Source: Mucilaginibacter frigoritolerans
GTDB taxonomy: Bacteria > Bacteroidota > Bacteroidia > Sphingobacteriales > Sphingobacteriaceae
Direction of reading: 5' to 3'
DNA: 64,000 nucleotides
Assembly (NCBI RefSeq): GCF_007830615.1
Contig: NZ_VLLI01000002.1
Coordinates: forward strand, 1 to 64,000
In this document: positions 9,734 through 18,401 of the stretch, piece after piece
Layout: each line of letters begins with the position of its first letter
Position numbering within the stretch: position 1 is the stretch's first letter
Notes under the pieces: generated by a model
What the model was told of the DNA's origin: nothing
Database searches by the model: none
The model's input: the letters and a program-made list of their open reading frames with translations, nothing else
Position numbers and translations under genes: made by a program

Positions 9734-10261
9734 TTATAAAGATCTTTCCCTGGCTTTGATCGGTTTATCATTGATGCTGGCGTACCTTTCAATGATAATT
9801 CCCTCGTCATCAAATAAAACGACCTCAACGCCGTAGCTATGGTACCACTGCCCGGTATTTGTATCGCGCCATTCATCTTCAAACCTAATCGCGTTTTTGC
9901 TCAATTTAGCACCCCATACTTCTTTGGATGTTTTGAAGTCAGCTTCTTTCGCAAACTTTTCTTTCAGGTAGGCAATAATGGCGGCCCTGCCCTTGATCAG
10001 ATTAGTCCGGTCTCTCCATTCAGCATCAGGTCCGTAAAGCATTGCAATCTTTTCCGGGTCGCGTGTGTTCCAGACGCTTTCGTTGATTTTAAGTTTTGCC
10101 TGTGCTGACTCCTGCGTAAAGGGTGGAACAATGTTGTCTTCCTGCGCCTTTGCTGCAGTGTAAAAACTCATGAATAAGGCTATCGAACTTACTATAAAAA
10201 GCGATTTTATAACTGATCTTTTGACTGAACGTGTCAAGCTTTTTTTATTTGACCTTTTCAT
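9734..10261 (-). CDS. Exported NTF2/SnoaL-like protein, DUF1348 type
   Basis: A 175-aa protein with an N-terminal signal peptide (SLFIVSSIALFMSFYTAAKAQ) followed by a complete NTF2-like domain: VPPFTQESAQAKLKINESVWNTRDPEKIAMLYGPDAEWRDRTNLIKGRAAI, then EVWGAKLSKNAIRFEDEW and WYHSYGVEVVLFDDEG. These match DUF1348. Such cone-shaped folds bind or isomerise small molecules, but the function is unknown. The next gene upstream (10302) encodes a cytoplasmic paralogue; the 40-bp gap suggests an operon made by gene duplication with later gain of a signal peptide. Confidence 0.85.
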   Translation of the reverse strand: MKRSNKKSLTRSVKRSVIKSLFIVSSIALFMSFYTAAKAQEDNIVPPFTQESAQAKLKINESVWNTRDPEKIAMLYGPDAEWRDRTNLIKGRAAIIAYLKEKFAKEADFKTSKEVWGAKLSKNAIRFEDEWRDTNTGQWYHSYGVEVVLFDDEGIIIERYASINDKPIKARERSL

Positions 10262-10301
10262 TTTTTTAAATTTTAATGAAATTAATGATTATTTGATGTC
10301 G

Positions 10302-10712
10302 TTACAGCGTCTTTTCTCCTTCATCAATGGTTTTGTCGCTGATACAGCCAAAGCGTTTCCTGATAACACCCTTTTCGTCAAACTCCAATTGTTCGTTACC
10401 ATAACTGTGGTACCATTGGCCGGATTCGTCCTGCCACTCTTCCTGGAAACGTATCGCGTTCCGGTTTTCTTTAGCTCCCCATACCTCTTTTTTTATTCTA
10501 TAATTCAGCTGCTCTGAAAATTTTCTCATCAGGTAAGCCTCAACCGCAATGCGGCCGGTCAGAAAAGTCGTGCGATCTGACCATTCTACATCTTCAGTAT
10601 ACAAAAGGGCAATTTTAGCGGCGTCATGCGTGTTCCACTCGTTTTCATTTAGCTTTAATTTTTCTGTTGCTGTCTCCGCGCTGAACGGAGGTACTAATTT
10701 TTCGTTTTTCAT
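10302..10712 (-). CDS. NTF2/SnoaL-like protein, DUF1348 type
   Basis: A 136-aa cytoplasmic protein, clearly homologous along its whole length to the exported protein encoded just downstream (LVPPFSAETATEKLKLNENEWNTHDAAKIALLYTEDVEWSDRT, EVWGAKENRNAIRFQEEW, WYHSYGNEQLEFDEKG). Length is that of the DUF1348 domain. Function unknown. An AraC-family gene lies 361 bp upstream in the same orientation and may control the pair. Confidence 0.88.
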   Translation of the reverse strand: MKNEKLVPPFSAETATEKLKLNENEWNTHDAAKIALLYTEDVEWSDRTTFLTGRIAVEAYLMRKFSEQLNYRIKKEVWGAKENRNAIRFQEEWQDESGQWYHSYGNEQLEFDEKGVIRKRFGCISDKTIDEGEKTL

Positions 10713-11073
10713 TGTTTTCGTTTTTATGTATAAATATTGCGTGTTTCAAAATAATCGGAGCAACTGTCGACGCCCCAATTAACAATACAAAGGTCCTCAT
10801 TACCGGTCGGCGTGAACATGGACACATCGTGCGATCACATGGACAGTTGCGTTACACGGTCGCTGTTTACAAAGTAATTATTTGACTTTTGAGCTTACTA
10901 ACAGGAGGGAAACCGAATTGAGGTCTTATTTAACATCAGGGTTGGGGAAAACGAAGCCTTACATAGCCCACTGACAGGCCGGTCTAAAGATATAAATGGA
11001 TTAAAAAAATACTGATGCGATCAGGGTGCTGAGATTCCTGCAACAATTTTGAAATAAGTTTGAGGCTTTATAG
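10713..11073. other. Intergenic region, no gene recognised
   Basis: 361 bp between two minus-strand genes, presumably containing the promoter of the DUF1348 pair. I see no convincing reading frame, strong hairpin or repeat. Confidence 0.5.
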
Positions 11074-11946
11074 CTAAGCGTTCGCCCGGTCGAATCCGAC
11101 CGTGTCCCGAAAGTATTGTGGGGATATAGCCACATTTTTTTTAAAGAACCGGCTAAAATAAAACTCGTCATTGAAGCCTAGTTCATAAGCAATAAGTTTG
11201 AGCGCCTTAGATGTGAGGTAAAGCTGCCGTTTTGCTTCAACGATAATGCGGTCGGTTATAAGATCTGAGTGTGTTTTATTAAAATGCGTTTTACTAAGCC
11301 GGTTGAGAGCTGCTGTAGATATGTTTAATAATTTGGCGTAGTCACCGGCGCTATGGAGCGAAGTAAAATCTTCCTCGACGGCATCTTTCAGGTTGTTTAA
11401 TATCTCGGGCCCATCATTTAGATTTAATTCAATCCTGTTTCGCCGCTCAACTTTGATCCTTGTCGCATTGATCAGTAATATCTTCAGGTAAGATATCAGC
11501 ATTTCCGGCTGTGATGCCCCTGGGCGCTGGATCTCTGTTTTCAGGCCGGACATGATAGTAAATAAAGATTGTGCCTCCTCCGCTGTTAAGTCAAGAACGG
11601 GCGATTCGTAGATATTATTAAATAATACACCATTACAGGAAACTTCATTCCGGTGTTTATGCAGGCAAAAGAACTCGGGGTGAAAATTGATCGTCATCCC
11701 TCTGAGCTTGCCATCGCATCTTATTTTAAAGGGCTGATATAGTGAAAAGCAAAGCAGACTATTTTGGGTGAAAGGATATTCTGATATATCTGCGATCAAT
11801 GTACCCTCGCCCTTAACGATTAAAACCACCGAGAAGTAATTGTATTTTTTTAGCTCTTTAAAATCCTGAGCATCATTAAATTCAAAAACTTTGAATGCCA
11901 GGTTTTTACTTTGTGGATTTATAAGTTCCCAGGAATTTTCTTTCAT
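11074..11946 (-). CDS. AraC-family transcriptional regulator
   Basis: A 290-aa regulator with an N-terminal cupin-like sensing domain (YNYFSVVLIVKGEGTLI, then SLYQPFKI) and C-terminal HTH pair (SAGDYAKLLNISTAALNRLSKTHF and ALKLIAYELGFNDEFYFSRFFKK). This is the exs/HTH_18 arrangement typical of Bacteroidota. It is divergent from the SDR gene at 12311 across 364 bp and upstream of the DUF1348 pair; either could be its target. Confidence 0.92.
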   Translation of the reverse strand: MKENSWELINPQSKNLAFKVFEFNDAQDFKELKKYNYFSVVLIVKGEGTLIADISEYPFTQNSLLCFSLYQPFKIRCDGKLRGMTINFHPEFFCLHKHRNEVSCNGVLFNNIYESPVLDLTAEEAQSLFTIMSGLKTEIQRPGASQPEMLISYLKILLINATRIKVERRNRIELNLNDGPEILNNLKDAVEEDFTSLHSAGDYAKLLNISTAALNRLSKTHFNKTHSDLITDRIIVEAKRQLYLTSKALKLIAYELGFNDEFYFSRFFKKNVAISPQYFRDTVGFDRANA

Positions 11947-12310
11947 ATTTATTAGCGTGAGAGAACCCTCAATATTTAGGCAAGTCCCGACATGATTTAC
12001 CGGCTCATCTCAATTTTTAAACATATTATAAATGGTAAGGTGCTAACACAGCAAATTTACATTTTTAAATAATAGGCAAAAAAAAACTTACATTTCTGCG
12101 AGGCTTTGCTCCCCTGACTGGGCAGAATTCAAACCATTTTCCAATTCAATTACGAACCTTGCTCGCGATTAAAGCAGATCTTGATAATAAGTCATTAAAA
12201 ACCTAAGCCTATAATTGGACTTTTTAATATAATTAATTTGGACCTTTGAGGAAAACAGCGCGACCTGTTTCCGGTGATATTTGCATATCATTTATTAAGA
12301 AATAGGAATC
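11947..12310. other. Divergent intergenic region
   Basis: 364 bp separating the AraC gene and an SDR gene, so both promoters should lie here. The only structure I find is a 24-bp stretch at 12117-12140 resembling one at 14133-14156. No reading frame is convincing. Confidence 0.5.
12117..12140 (+). repeat. Direct repeat left of SDR/AraC cassette
   Basis: ACTGGGCAGAATTCAAACC and five further bases match 14133-14156 at 20 of 24 positions in the same orientation. The two copies bracket the SDR and AraC genes at 12311-14082, so they could be scars of insertion or recombination. The reverse complement contains a GGTTYGAAT-like string reminiscent of a tRNA T-loop. Confidence 0.4.
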
Positions 12311-13240
12311 ATGACAAAGACTGTTTTGAAAAATCAAATAATCAATAAAGCCTATATCATAACCGGCCCAACCTCCGGTATAGGCTACGCGACTGCCCTT
12401 GAATTGACGAAGTACGGTATAGTGATCCTTCTTGGAAGAAATCAGCGTAAACTAAACCAGCTACAAAAAGCCATTGAGCATAAGGGGTATAAAGCGATAA
12501 CAGTATTGTGCGACATTTCAGATATCAAAAGTGTGAGGAATGCTGCTGAAGAAATTATGCAACTCGGGCTTTCTATTTCGGGTTTGCTGAATAACGCTGG
12601 AATTATGCCATCAAAAGCCAGCAAAAATGCACAGGGTTGGGATCTAACCTATGCTACTAATCATCTTGGCGCTTTCGCGCTAACAGAAGCACTTGCACCA
12701 CATCTTCCTGACGGGGCAAACGTAGTGTTTATTGCATCTGCCATTGAAGATCCTGAACGCAAACCGGCTAAAGTGATGGGTATGAAGGGTGGTAGATATA
12801 TTTCTACGGAGGCAAGTGCTCGTGGCGAATGGGAAGCAGGCGGTACTAAGATGGCAGGAGTTGACGCTTACGCCACGTCAAAGCAATGTATTCTCGCTGC
12901 TACCTTATATTTTGCGCGAGAGAATAAAAGATTGCATTTTAATGCCGTTGAGCCAGGAATAACGCGTGGAACCGGGCTTGGTAGTGGAAACGTACCTCCT
13001 ATAGTTCACTTTATCTTTGGATATTTAATGTCCATTATTCCACCTTTTTCCAAATACAGTAGCACACCTGAAAAGTCGGCAAAAGTTATTACTAAAGTAT
13101 TAACCGATACATCCGGTAAGACTGGTATTTATTACGACGAAAAAGGTGAACCAATGCTTGGCTCGACACTGGTTCTCGATCATAACTTCCAGGATCGTGT
13201 TGTTTCTGAAACCCGCGCTTTTTTATCTAAATTTAGGTAA
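12311..13240 (+). CDS. SDR-family oxidoreductase, retinol-dehydrogenase-like
   Basis: A 309-aa extended SDR. It has YIITGPTSGIGYATALEL (NAD(P)-binding TGxxxGIG), a LLNNAGIM motif, then the catalytic Tyr and Lys in VDAYATSKQCILAATLYF, and the PG motif in NAVEPGITRGTG. The extra length and the loop before the catalytic Tyr are as in WWOX/retinol dehydrogenase-like members. Substrate unknown. The AraC gene begins 38 bp downstream, probably the same transcript. Upstream AGGA in front of the ATG could serve as ribosome binding site. Confidence 0.9.
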   Translation: MTKTVLKNQIINKAYIITGPTSGIGYATALELTKYGIVILLGRNQRKLNQLQKAIEHKGYKAITVLCDISDIKSVRNAAEEIMQLGLSISGLLNNAGIMPSKASKNAQGWDLTYATNHLGAFALTEALAPHLPDGANVVFIASAIEDPERKPAKVMGMKGGRYISTEASARGEWEAGGTKMAGVDAYATSKQCILAATLYFARENKRLHFNAVEPGITRGTGLGSGNVPPIVHFIFGYLMSIIPPFSKYSSTPEKSAKVITKVLTDTSGKTGIYYDEKGEPMLGSTLVLDHNFQDRVVSETRAFLSKFR

Positions 13241-13278
13241 TGAGGAATCATTGATAGGTGGTAACCTTGGAAAGTAAA

Positions 13279-14082
13279 ATGAAAACATCAGTTAACAAAA
13301 CCTGCCTCATAGGACCAGCAATAAAACCAGAACAATTTATTGCCGAGCACCTGTTTTTCTACCTGGTGAATGGATCAATGAGCGGGTATTATGGCGGTGA
13401 GACCTACACTTTGAAATCAGGGGAATACGGTATTGTTCGTAAAAACCGCTTAGGCAGGATGGACAGTGCAAAAGAGAACCATCAGGCTGAGAAAATAATA
13501 TTCGTTTTTGATGAACCGTTCCTGAAAAAATTTCAGGACAAATACAAATTCATTTCAAGCAGAATTAAATCGGACGAACCATTTTTACGGATGGGTGATA
13601 ACGAGCTGATCCCAAACCTTATTCGTTCGCTAAAACCCTATTTTGATTTGCAAGGGCAAATAGACAAAGCATTCTTCGAACTAAAGAGAGAAGAGCTACT
13701 ACTAATTTTATTAAAATTGAGACCCGAATTATCAGGTGTGTTTTTTGATTACAGAATTCCCGGAAAAATAGATCTGGAAGAGTTTATGGAACGCAATTAT
13801 AAATTTAATGTGAGTATTGAGCGGTTCGCTTACCTGACAGGGCGAAGCGTATCTGCCTTCAAAAGAGATTTTAAAACGGTTTTCAATCAAACACCAAATC
13901 GCTGGCTGGTAAAAAAGCGATTACATGAAGCATATTTTCTCATTGAAAGAAAGAATGAAAGAGCCTCCGAAATTTATCAGGATCTCGGTTTTGAAGCGCT
14001 ATCGCACTTTTCGTTCGCTTTTAAAAAGTTATTCAATTTAACACCTACCGAATTGGCAGGTCAAAAAAAGGATGTCAACTGA
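13279..14082 (+). CDS. AraC-family transcriptional regulator
   Basis: A 267-aa regulator with a cupin-like N-terminus (LFFYLVNGSMSGYYGGETYTLKSGEYGIVRKN) and C-terminal HTH (IERFAYLTGRSVSAFKRDFKTVFN, then ASEIYQDLGFEALSHFSFAFKKLF). Same subfamily as the gene at 46933. The ATG at 13279 is chosen over GTG at 13258, since it begins MKTSVNKTC with the usual spacing to the cupin. Follows the SDR gene by 38 bp; regulator and enzyme probably form a self-contained cassette. Confidence 0.9.
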   Translation: MKTSVNKTCLIGPAIKPEQFIAEHLFFYLVNGSMSGYYGGETYTLKSGEYGIVRKNRLGRMDSAKENHQAEKIIFVFDEPFLKKFQDKYKFISSRIKSDEPFLRMGDNELIPNLIRSLKPYFDLQGQIDKAFFELKREELLLILLKLRPELSGVFFDYRIPGKIDLEEFMERNYKFNVSIERFAYLTGRSVSAFKRDFKTVFNQTPNRWLVKKRLHEAYFLIERKNERASEIYQDLGFEALSHFSFAFKKLFNLTPTELAGQKKDVN

Positions 14083-14646
14083 TGATAAAGTATTTTATAG
14101 CTAAGTTAAAGGCTCTTAAAATTCATCCCCATACTGGACAGAATTCGAACCACTTAGTTCAGCAATTAAAGTTCTTAACCGAACTATGTGTGCTGATTAA
14201 CTCGGGTTCGATTCCTGCTGGGCTCCAAAAAAAAATGCATTCGCCAGAAAAAGTGCTTTCCCATAGAAATTAAGCCCCATTGGGTTTGGATGGTAAATAA
14301 TTGCCGGAATAGTTGAACCGGACAAACGGAATCAAGTGGCCAATGTTCCCGAAGTCGTCAAGAATCTTTTATTATTTAATTCTAATAAAACAAAGAAAAC
14401 AAACCGAGCTAATAGTCGTTTTACGGCCCTTTATAAGTTCCATCACTCCGGGTCCTGCATGTTATAAAATGACTTCTCCGATTATTTTTTACTTCTTCCG
14501 AAAGACCGCAAGATTCGGATTTCTTTCTGTTCGTTGTCTACCGACTTTTGACTTGTCAATGCGAATTGAAAGTTCAATGTTAACGACGGTCGGCTGGAAT
14601 AAATTGATACCGCAAAGACAATAAACACATTAAAATAATTAAAAAA
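14083..14646. other. Intergenic region with tRNA/tmRNA 3'-end-like fragment
   Basis: 564 bp with no convincing gene. It holds the second copy of the 24-bp repeat (14133-14156) and, at about 14203-14231, GGGTTCGATTCC followed by GGGCTCCA and an A run, which looks like the T-arm and acceptor end of a tRNA or tmRNA. No 5' half pairs with it. Such 3' ends are common integration targets, so this may be an att-like scar. Open frames at 14082-14273 and 14313-14624 look accidental. Confidence 0.4.
14133..14156 (+). repeat. Direct repeat right of SDR/AraC cassette
   Basis: ACTGGACAGAATTCGAACC plus five bases, 20 of 24 identical to 12117-12140. See that entry; together they flank about 2 kb containing the SDR and AraC genes. 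Confidence 0.4.
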
Positions 14647-15531
14647 ATGAAAAACATTTTAGTAACAGGTGCCACAGGACCATTAGGCATGGGCGTGATC
14701 ACTACTTTATTGAGTAAAACAAGTGCAAAGAATGTGTACGCTTTAGCACGGAGTGAAGAAAAGGCCGCTTCCCTGAAAGAATTGGGAGTAAACGTTAAAA
14801 TCGGGGATTATGATGATTACGAATCCCTGGTGAACGCCTTTAACGAAATTGACACCTTGTATATGGTTTCAAACACAGATGTTGCAAAACGCATCACGCA
14901 GCAAGATAATGTAGTTGAAGCCGCGTTGGAAACAGGCGTTACCCACATTGTTTACACCAGCTACCTGCGCAAAACTGAAACTGAGGATTCGCCGATCAGG
15001 GCGGTTGCCGCAGGACATTTAAATACCGAGGCTAAATTAAAAGAATCGGGAATCACCTATACCATTCTTAAGCACGGTACCTATACTGAAATGATACCGG
15101 TTTTCGCAGGATATGATGTTTTGACCAAGCATCTTATTTATGTCCCGGCAGGTGACGGCAAAACTTCTTTTGTGACCCGCAATGAACTGGCAGAGGCAGG
15201 AGCGATTATTTTGCTCGATGAAACCGGTAAATACGCCAATAAAAGCCTGGAACTGACCGGACCGAAAGCTTTGTCATGGGGAGACGTCGCGGATATTATC
15301 GGTTCAATTACTAACCTGCCTATAAAATATATTTCTCCATCGGAAGATGAGTATAAGAAGGTAGCTATCGAGGCGGGTGTTCCTGCGGGATATGTTAACT
15401 TATTTGCAAATTTCAGCAAAGTAACAAAAGACCGTGAAGTTGATAAAACTACCGGGACGCTTGAGGATGTGCTTGGCTATAAAGCTACCACTGTTGAAAT
15501 TTCTTTGAAAAAGATTTACGGTAACAAATAA
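14647..15531 (+). CDS. NAD(P)H-binding NmrA-type oxidoreductase (QorB-like)
   Basis: A 294-aa atypical SDR. It begins MKNILVTGATGPLGMGVI (TGATGxxG), then YALARSEEKAASLKELGVNVKIGDYDD and VTHIVYTSYLRK, the pattern of E. coli quinone oxidoreductase QorB and NmrA-like proteins. A classical Y-x3-K is missing, as expected for this class. It probably binds NADP(H) and reduces a quinone or acts as a redox sensor. ATG at 14647 directly follows an A-rich stretch. The next frame, 96 bp downstream, begins like an SDR but turns into a SnoaL-like protein. Confidence 0.88.
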   Translation: MKNILVTGATGPLGMGVITTLLSKTSAKNVYALARSEEKAASLKELGVNVKIGDYDDYESLVNAFNEIDTLYMVSNTDVAKRITQQDNVVEAALETGVTHIVYTSYLRKTETEDSPIRAVAAGHLNTEAKLKESGITYTILKHGTYTEMIPVFAGYDVLTKHLIYVPAGDGKTSFVTRNELAEAGAIILLDETGKYANKSLELTGPKALSWGDVADIIGSITNLPIKYISPSEDEYKKVAIEAGVPAGYVNLFANFSKVTKDREVDKTTGTLEDVLGYKATTVEISLKKIYGNK

Positions 15532-15627
15532 TAAGCAACGGACGCTGTGGCAACTTGTTTTTAGGTTGCTTCGGCTTTCCAGCAAAGAAATATTTAAGTT
15601 TTTAAATCATAATTAAAAATAAACAAC

Positions 15628-16203
15628 ATGAAAAACAAAGTAACCCTAACCACGGGCGCAACAAGTGCAATGTATAAGGCAACCGCCCTTGTTTATATCA
15701 AAAATGGAGTAACCGGATTGGAACACTTTTGCAAAACGAATAGGAGAGTCTGTTTGCTCATATTTTTAGCCATTATTTTGTCAAACACCTCTTTTGGACA
15801 AAGTTCAAAAGATGAGCAGTTGGTGAAAAATGTAGTATTAGCTTATCAGGACGACTATAACGATGGCGCATTTAAAAATGTTGAATCTTATACGACAAAG
15901 AATTGGGAACACATTAATCCAATAGGAGGAATTACGAAAGGGCGGGACGAAGTTATGAAAGAGCTGCGGCCTTTATGTCAAACCATTTTAAAAGGTGTTA
16001 CATTGACAGTTGAAAGCATGACAGTTCGGTTTTTGAGCCCAACCGTTGCGATTGCTAATGTTGTTCATAAATGTAGTGACTATGAATTCCCCGCAGGAGT
16101 AAAACATCAAAATGAGCGACACATGAAAACCTATATAATTGTAAAAAAGCAAAATAAGTGGTTACTTATACTTGACCAAAATACAATTATTGTAGCACAC
16201 TGA
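15628..16203 (+). CDS. SnoaL-like exported protein with chimeric SDR-like 5' end
   Basis: The 191-codon frame begins MKNKVTLTTGATSAMYKATALV, which is the opening strand and degenerate glycine motif of a short-chain dehydrogenase (expected TGATSGIGKATALV). After about 30 codons it changes to a signal-peptide-like segment (VCLLIFLAIILSNTSFGQ) and then a SnoaL/DUF4440-type domain (EQLVKNVVLAYQDDYNDGAFKNVESY ... KNWEHINPIGGITKGRDEVMKEL). The natural start of the SnoaL gene may be TTG at 15718. It appears that the 5' end of a lost SDR gene was joined in frame to another gene, giving a fused reading frame. Whether the SDR-like leader is translated is unknown. Confidence 0.65.
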   Translation: MKNKVTLTTGATSAMYKATALVYIKNGVTGLEHFCKTNRRVCLLIFLAIILSNTSFGQSSKDEQLVKNVVLAYQDDYNDGAFKNVESYTTKNWEHINPIGGITKGRDEVMKELRPLCQTILKGVTLTVESMTVRFLSPTVAIANVVHKCSDYEFPAGVKHQNERHMKTYIIVKKQNKWLLILDQNTIIVAH

Positions 16204-16295
16204 CAGACGGAAAGAAGGCCAGTCACCATGTACTGAAAGTCGGTGATTGAAAACCATATAGCATTTTCAAAACACAATTAAACAATAATAACAAA

Positions 16296-16871
16296 ATGAA
16301 AAAAATAACTATTTTGTTAGCTATTATAGCTATACAAACAACCGTTTTTGCTCAAACAACATGGAAGAATGATAAGATGCATTCGCACCTGCAATTCACA
16401 ATCACGCACTTAGCAATAAATGACGTTGATGGTGTTTTTAAAGATTTTGATGTAACGGTTACCACAACCAAACCTGATTTTAGCGATGCCGTATTTAATT
16501 TGACGGCTAATGTAGCATCAGTTAACACAGGTGTCGATATGCGCGACAATCACCTTAAAACTGCGGAGTTTTTTGACGTAACAACTTACCCGACTATTAC
16601 TTTTACAAGCACGGCTATTACAAAAGTCAGCCCGGGCAAGTACAAACTTACCGGTAAATTCACTTTGCACGGTGTTACCAAAACCATTACGATGGACCTT
16701 TGGTACCGCGGTACGGTTGTTAACCCGCAGAGTAAAGCTAACGATGCCGGTTTCCAGTTAACTGGAGAACTTAAACGCTCTGATTTTAACTTAGGCAGCA
16801 AATTTGGCCCACCGATGTTAAGCGATGAAGTTGAAATAAAAGCAGTCGGCGAATTCGCTGAAGCGAAATAG
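16296..16871 (+). CDS. YceI-family periplasmic lipocalin-like protein
   Basis: A 191-aa exported protein: signal peptide (MKKITILLAIIAIQTTVFAQ), then a complete YceI domain (W-x-nDKMHSHLQFTITHLAINDVDGVFKDFDV ... VNTGVDMRDNHLKTAEFFDVTTYPTITFTST ... LTGKFTLHGVTKTITMDL). YceI proteins form a beta-barrel that binds isoprenoid or other lipids in the periplasm. Length and motifs are normal. It stands 92 bp after the SnoaL-like gene. Confidence 0.95.
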   Translation: MKKITILLAIIAIQTTVFAQTTWKNDKMHSHLQFTITHLAINDVDGVFKDFDVTVTTTKPDFSDAVFNLTANVASVNTGVDMRDNHLKTAEFFDVTTYPTITFTSTAITKVSPGKYKLTGKFTLHGVTKTITMDLWYRGTVVNPQSKANDAGFQLTGELKRSDFNLGSKFGPPMLSDEVEIKAVGEFAEAK

Positions 16872-17092
16872 CAAAAAAAAGGCTTAGCGCATAAATAAAG
16901 TGTGTAACATTTAAATCAATCAGATAACACAAAAATAAGAAACACTAACTGCAGGCATACGGGAAAATAGAGATTTGAATATTTGATAAGATTTTAACCG
17001 GCGCGGCAATGAGATTGCCGCACCGGTTTTTGAATTATTAAAACTTAGCAAATCCTGGATCTTTCCGTTCCCCCAGTTTATAGTTAAAAGCA

Positions 17093-17929
17093 ATGGAAAC
17101 GCAACAAGAACTGGATTATAGGCGGGTGGCATCAGCGATCAGCTTCTTCAAGGAAAATCATAAACTACAACCTAAGCTGGAGGATGTAGCAGAACACGTA
17201 AATCTGAGCCCTTTTCATTTTCAAAGAATGTTCCAAAATTGGGCCGGTGTTACACCGAAACAGTTTCTACAATACCTAAGTGCCGAATATGCAAAGGACA
17301 TACTAAAAAACACTGGTGCAAGCTTATTTGATACCGCGTATGAAACAGGGCTGTCCGGCACGAGCCGCCTGCACGACTTGTTTGTAAAAGTTGAGGGTAT
17401 GACCCCCGGCGAATTTAAAAATGGTGGTGAATCACTAAAAATCAATTACACATTCGCCGATTCACCATTTGGGAAAATGTTAGTAGCTTCTACTTCAAAA
17501 GGTATTTGCCACATGACATTCGTTGACGAAGACGAAGAAAAGACGTTCCAGAACCTGGTCTGGATCTTCCCAAACGCAACGTATAGCAGGAGCTTAGACA
17601 TGGCCCAGCAAAATGCATTGCGTGTATTCTCACGGGACTGGAGCAAACTGGATGAAATTAAGCTGCATCTGAAAGGTACCGAGTTCCAGATCAAGGTATG
17701 GGAAACCTTGTTAAAGGTTCCGGCGGGCGGATTGACCACTTATGGTGATCTTGCTCACAGTTCAGGCTATAAAGGCGCTTCAAGTTCCGTGAGAACTGCC
17801 CTCGTTAGTAATCCTGTAGCGTTCTTGATACCATGTCACCGCGTCATCAAATCAAACGGTGAGCTCGGGCAGTATATCCGTAAAAATGCCATCATTGGCT
17901 GGGAAGCCGCGCTTCAGGCAACCGGGTAA
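17093..17929 (+). CDS. Ada-like AraC/methylguanine methyltransferase, altered active-site helix
   Basis: A 278-aa fusion of an AraC HTH pair (residues about 10-105) and an O6-alkylguanine-DNA alkyltransferase domain (about 110-278) with the acceptor Cys in IPCHRVIKS. It lacks Ada's N-terminal zinc domain. Compared with the paralogue at 62100, the helix before the active site reads ASSSVRTALVSNP instead of AHRAVGTAVASNP, so the conserved Arg of the RAVG motif (the base-flipping arginine) is replaced by Ser. Five residues of the GQYHWGPTRK motif are also missing (GQYIRK). Repair activity may be weak or lost while DNA binding remains. Confidence 0.85.
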   Translation: METQQELDYRRVASAISFFKENHKLQPKLEDVAEHVNLSPFHFQRMFQNWAGVTPKQFLQYLSAEYAKDILKNTGASLFDTAYETGLSGTSRLHDLFVKVEGMTPGEFKNGGESLKINYTFADSPFGKMLVASTSKGICHMTFVDEDEEKTFQNLVWIFPNATYSRSLDMAQQNALRVFSRDWSKLDEIKLHLKGTEFQIKVWETLLKVPAGGLTTYGDLAHSSGYKGASSSVRTALVSNPVAFLIPCHRVIKSNGELGQYIRKNAIIGWEAALQATG

Positions 17930-18003
17930 TATATATCATAAAGCCTGCAAATACCCATAAAAAGTCTCCGCTACGATGGGCGACAAAAACACAACCGTTG
18001 GAG

Positions 18004-18186
18004 TTAAACGTGATGATGTCTCTTCGGGCAGCTACTTTCAATGCGCACATTGTGGGCATTAGTAGATTGTGCCTTAACCAAACGATCGCTGATTGTGCGT
18101 TTATTTCTTATATTAACCTGGTGACTTTTCATTTCCTCGTTAATATGATTGTCCGTAAACCTATAGTCGATCTTTGAGTTTTTCAT
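18004..18186 (-). CDS. Possible small protein of unknown function (60 aa)
   Basis: A frame beginning MKNSKIDYRFTDNHINEEM and ending CPKRHHHV is hydrophilic and basic. It is supported by TAAATTTG (minus strand, 18208-18215), a good -7 box, 22 bp before the ATG. There is no recognised domain and codon signal is weak for so short a frame, so it could be accidental. Confidence 0.35.
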   Translation of the reverse strand: MKNSKIDYRFTDNHINEEMKSHQVNIRNKRTISDRLVKAQSTNAHNVRIESSCPKRHHHV

Positions 18187-18364
18187 GATTTTATCGGGTT
18201 GAGAATACAAATTTATCCCCCCGGCCACACCTATAAAATCCGTTCCTTGCTGTTAAACAACCCCTTTAATTATTCTGAGAGTAATGTTAAATGGGGCCGG
18301 AAAACGCTATCAGTTCGCAGCATATTGCATTTGGGTTGAAATTACAGAAAATGCTTGATTTTTA

Positions 18365-18395
18365 TTGAATTTTCGAACAATTTTACCTACCTTAG
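18365..18395 (+). promoter_or_regulatory. Promoter-like pair upstream of possible small RNA
   Basis: TTG (18365-18367), a 20-bp spacer and TACCTTAG (18388-18395, one mismatch to TAnnTTTG). No protein-coding start follows; a terminator lies about 135 bp downstream. Confidence 0.4.
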
Positions 18396-18401
18396 TGTAA
18401 C

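Noticed and set aside
14313..14624. 103-aa open frame
   Set aside because: Composition is unlike neighbouring proteins, there is no domain or start signal, and it overlaps the tRNA-end-like region; probably accidental.
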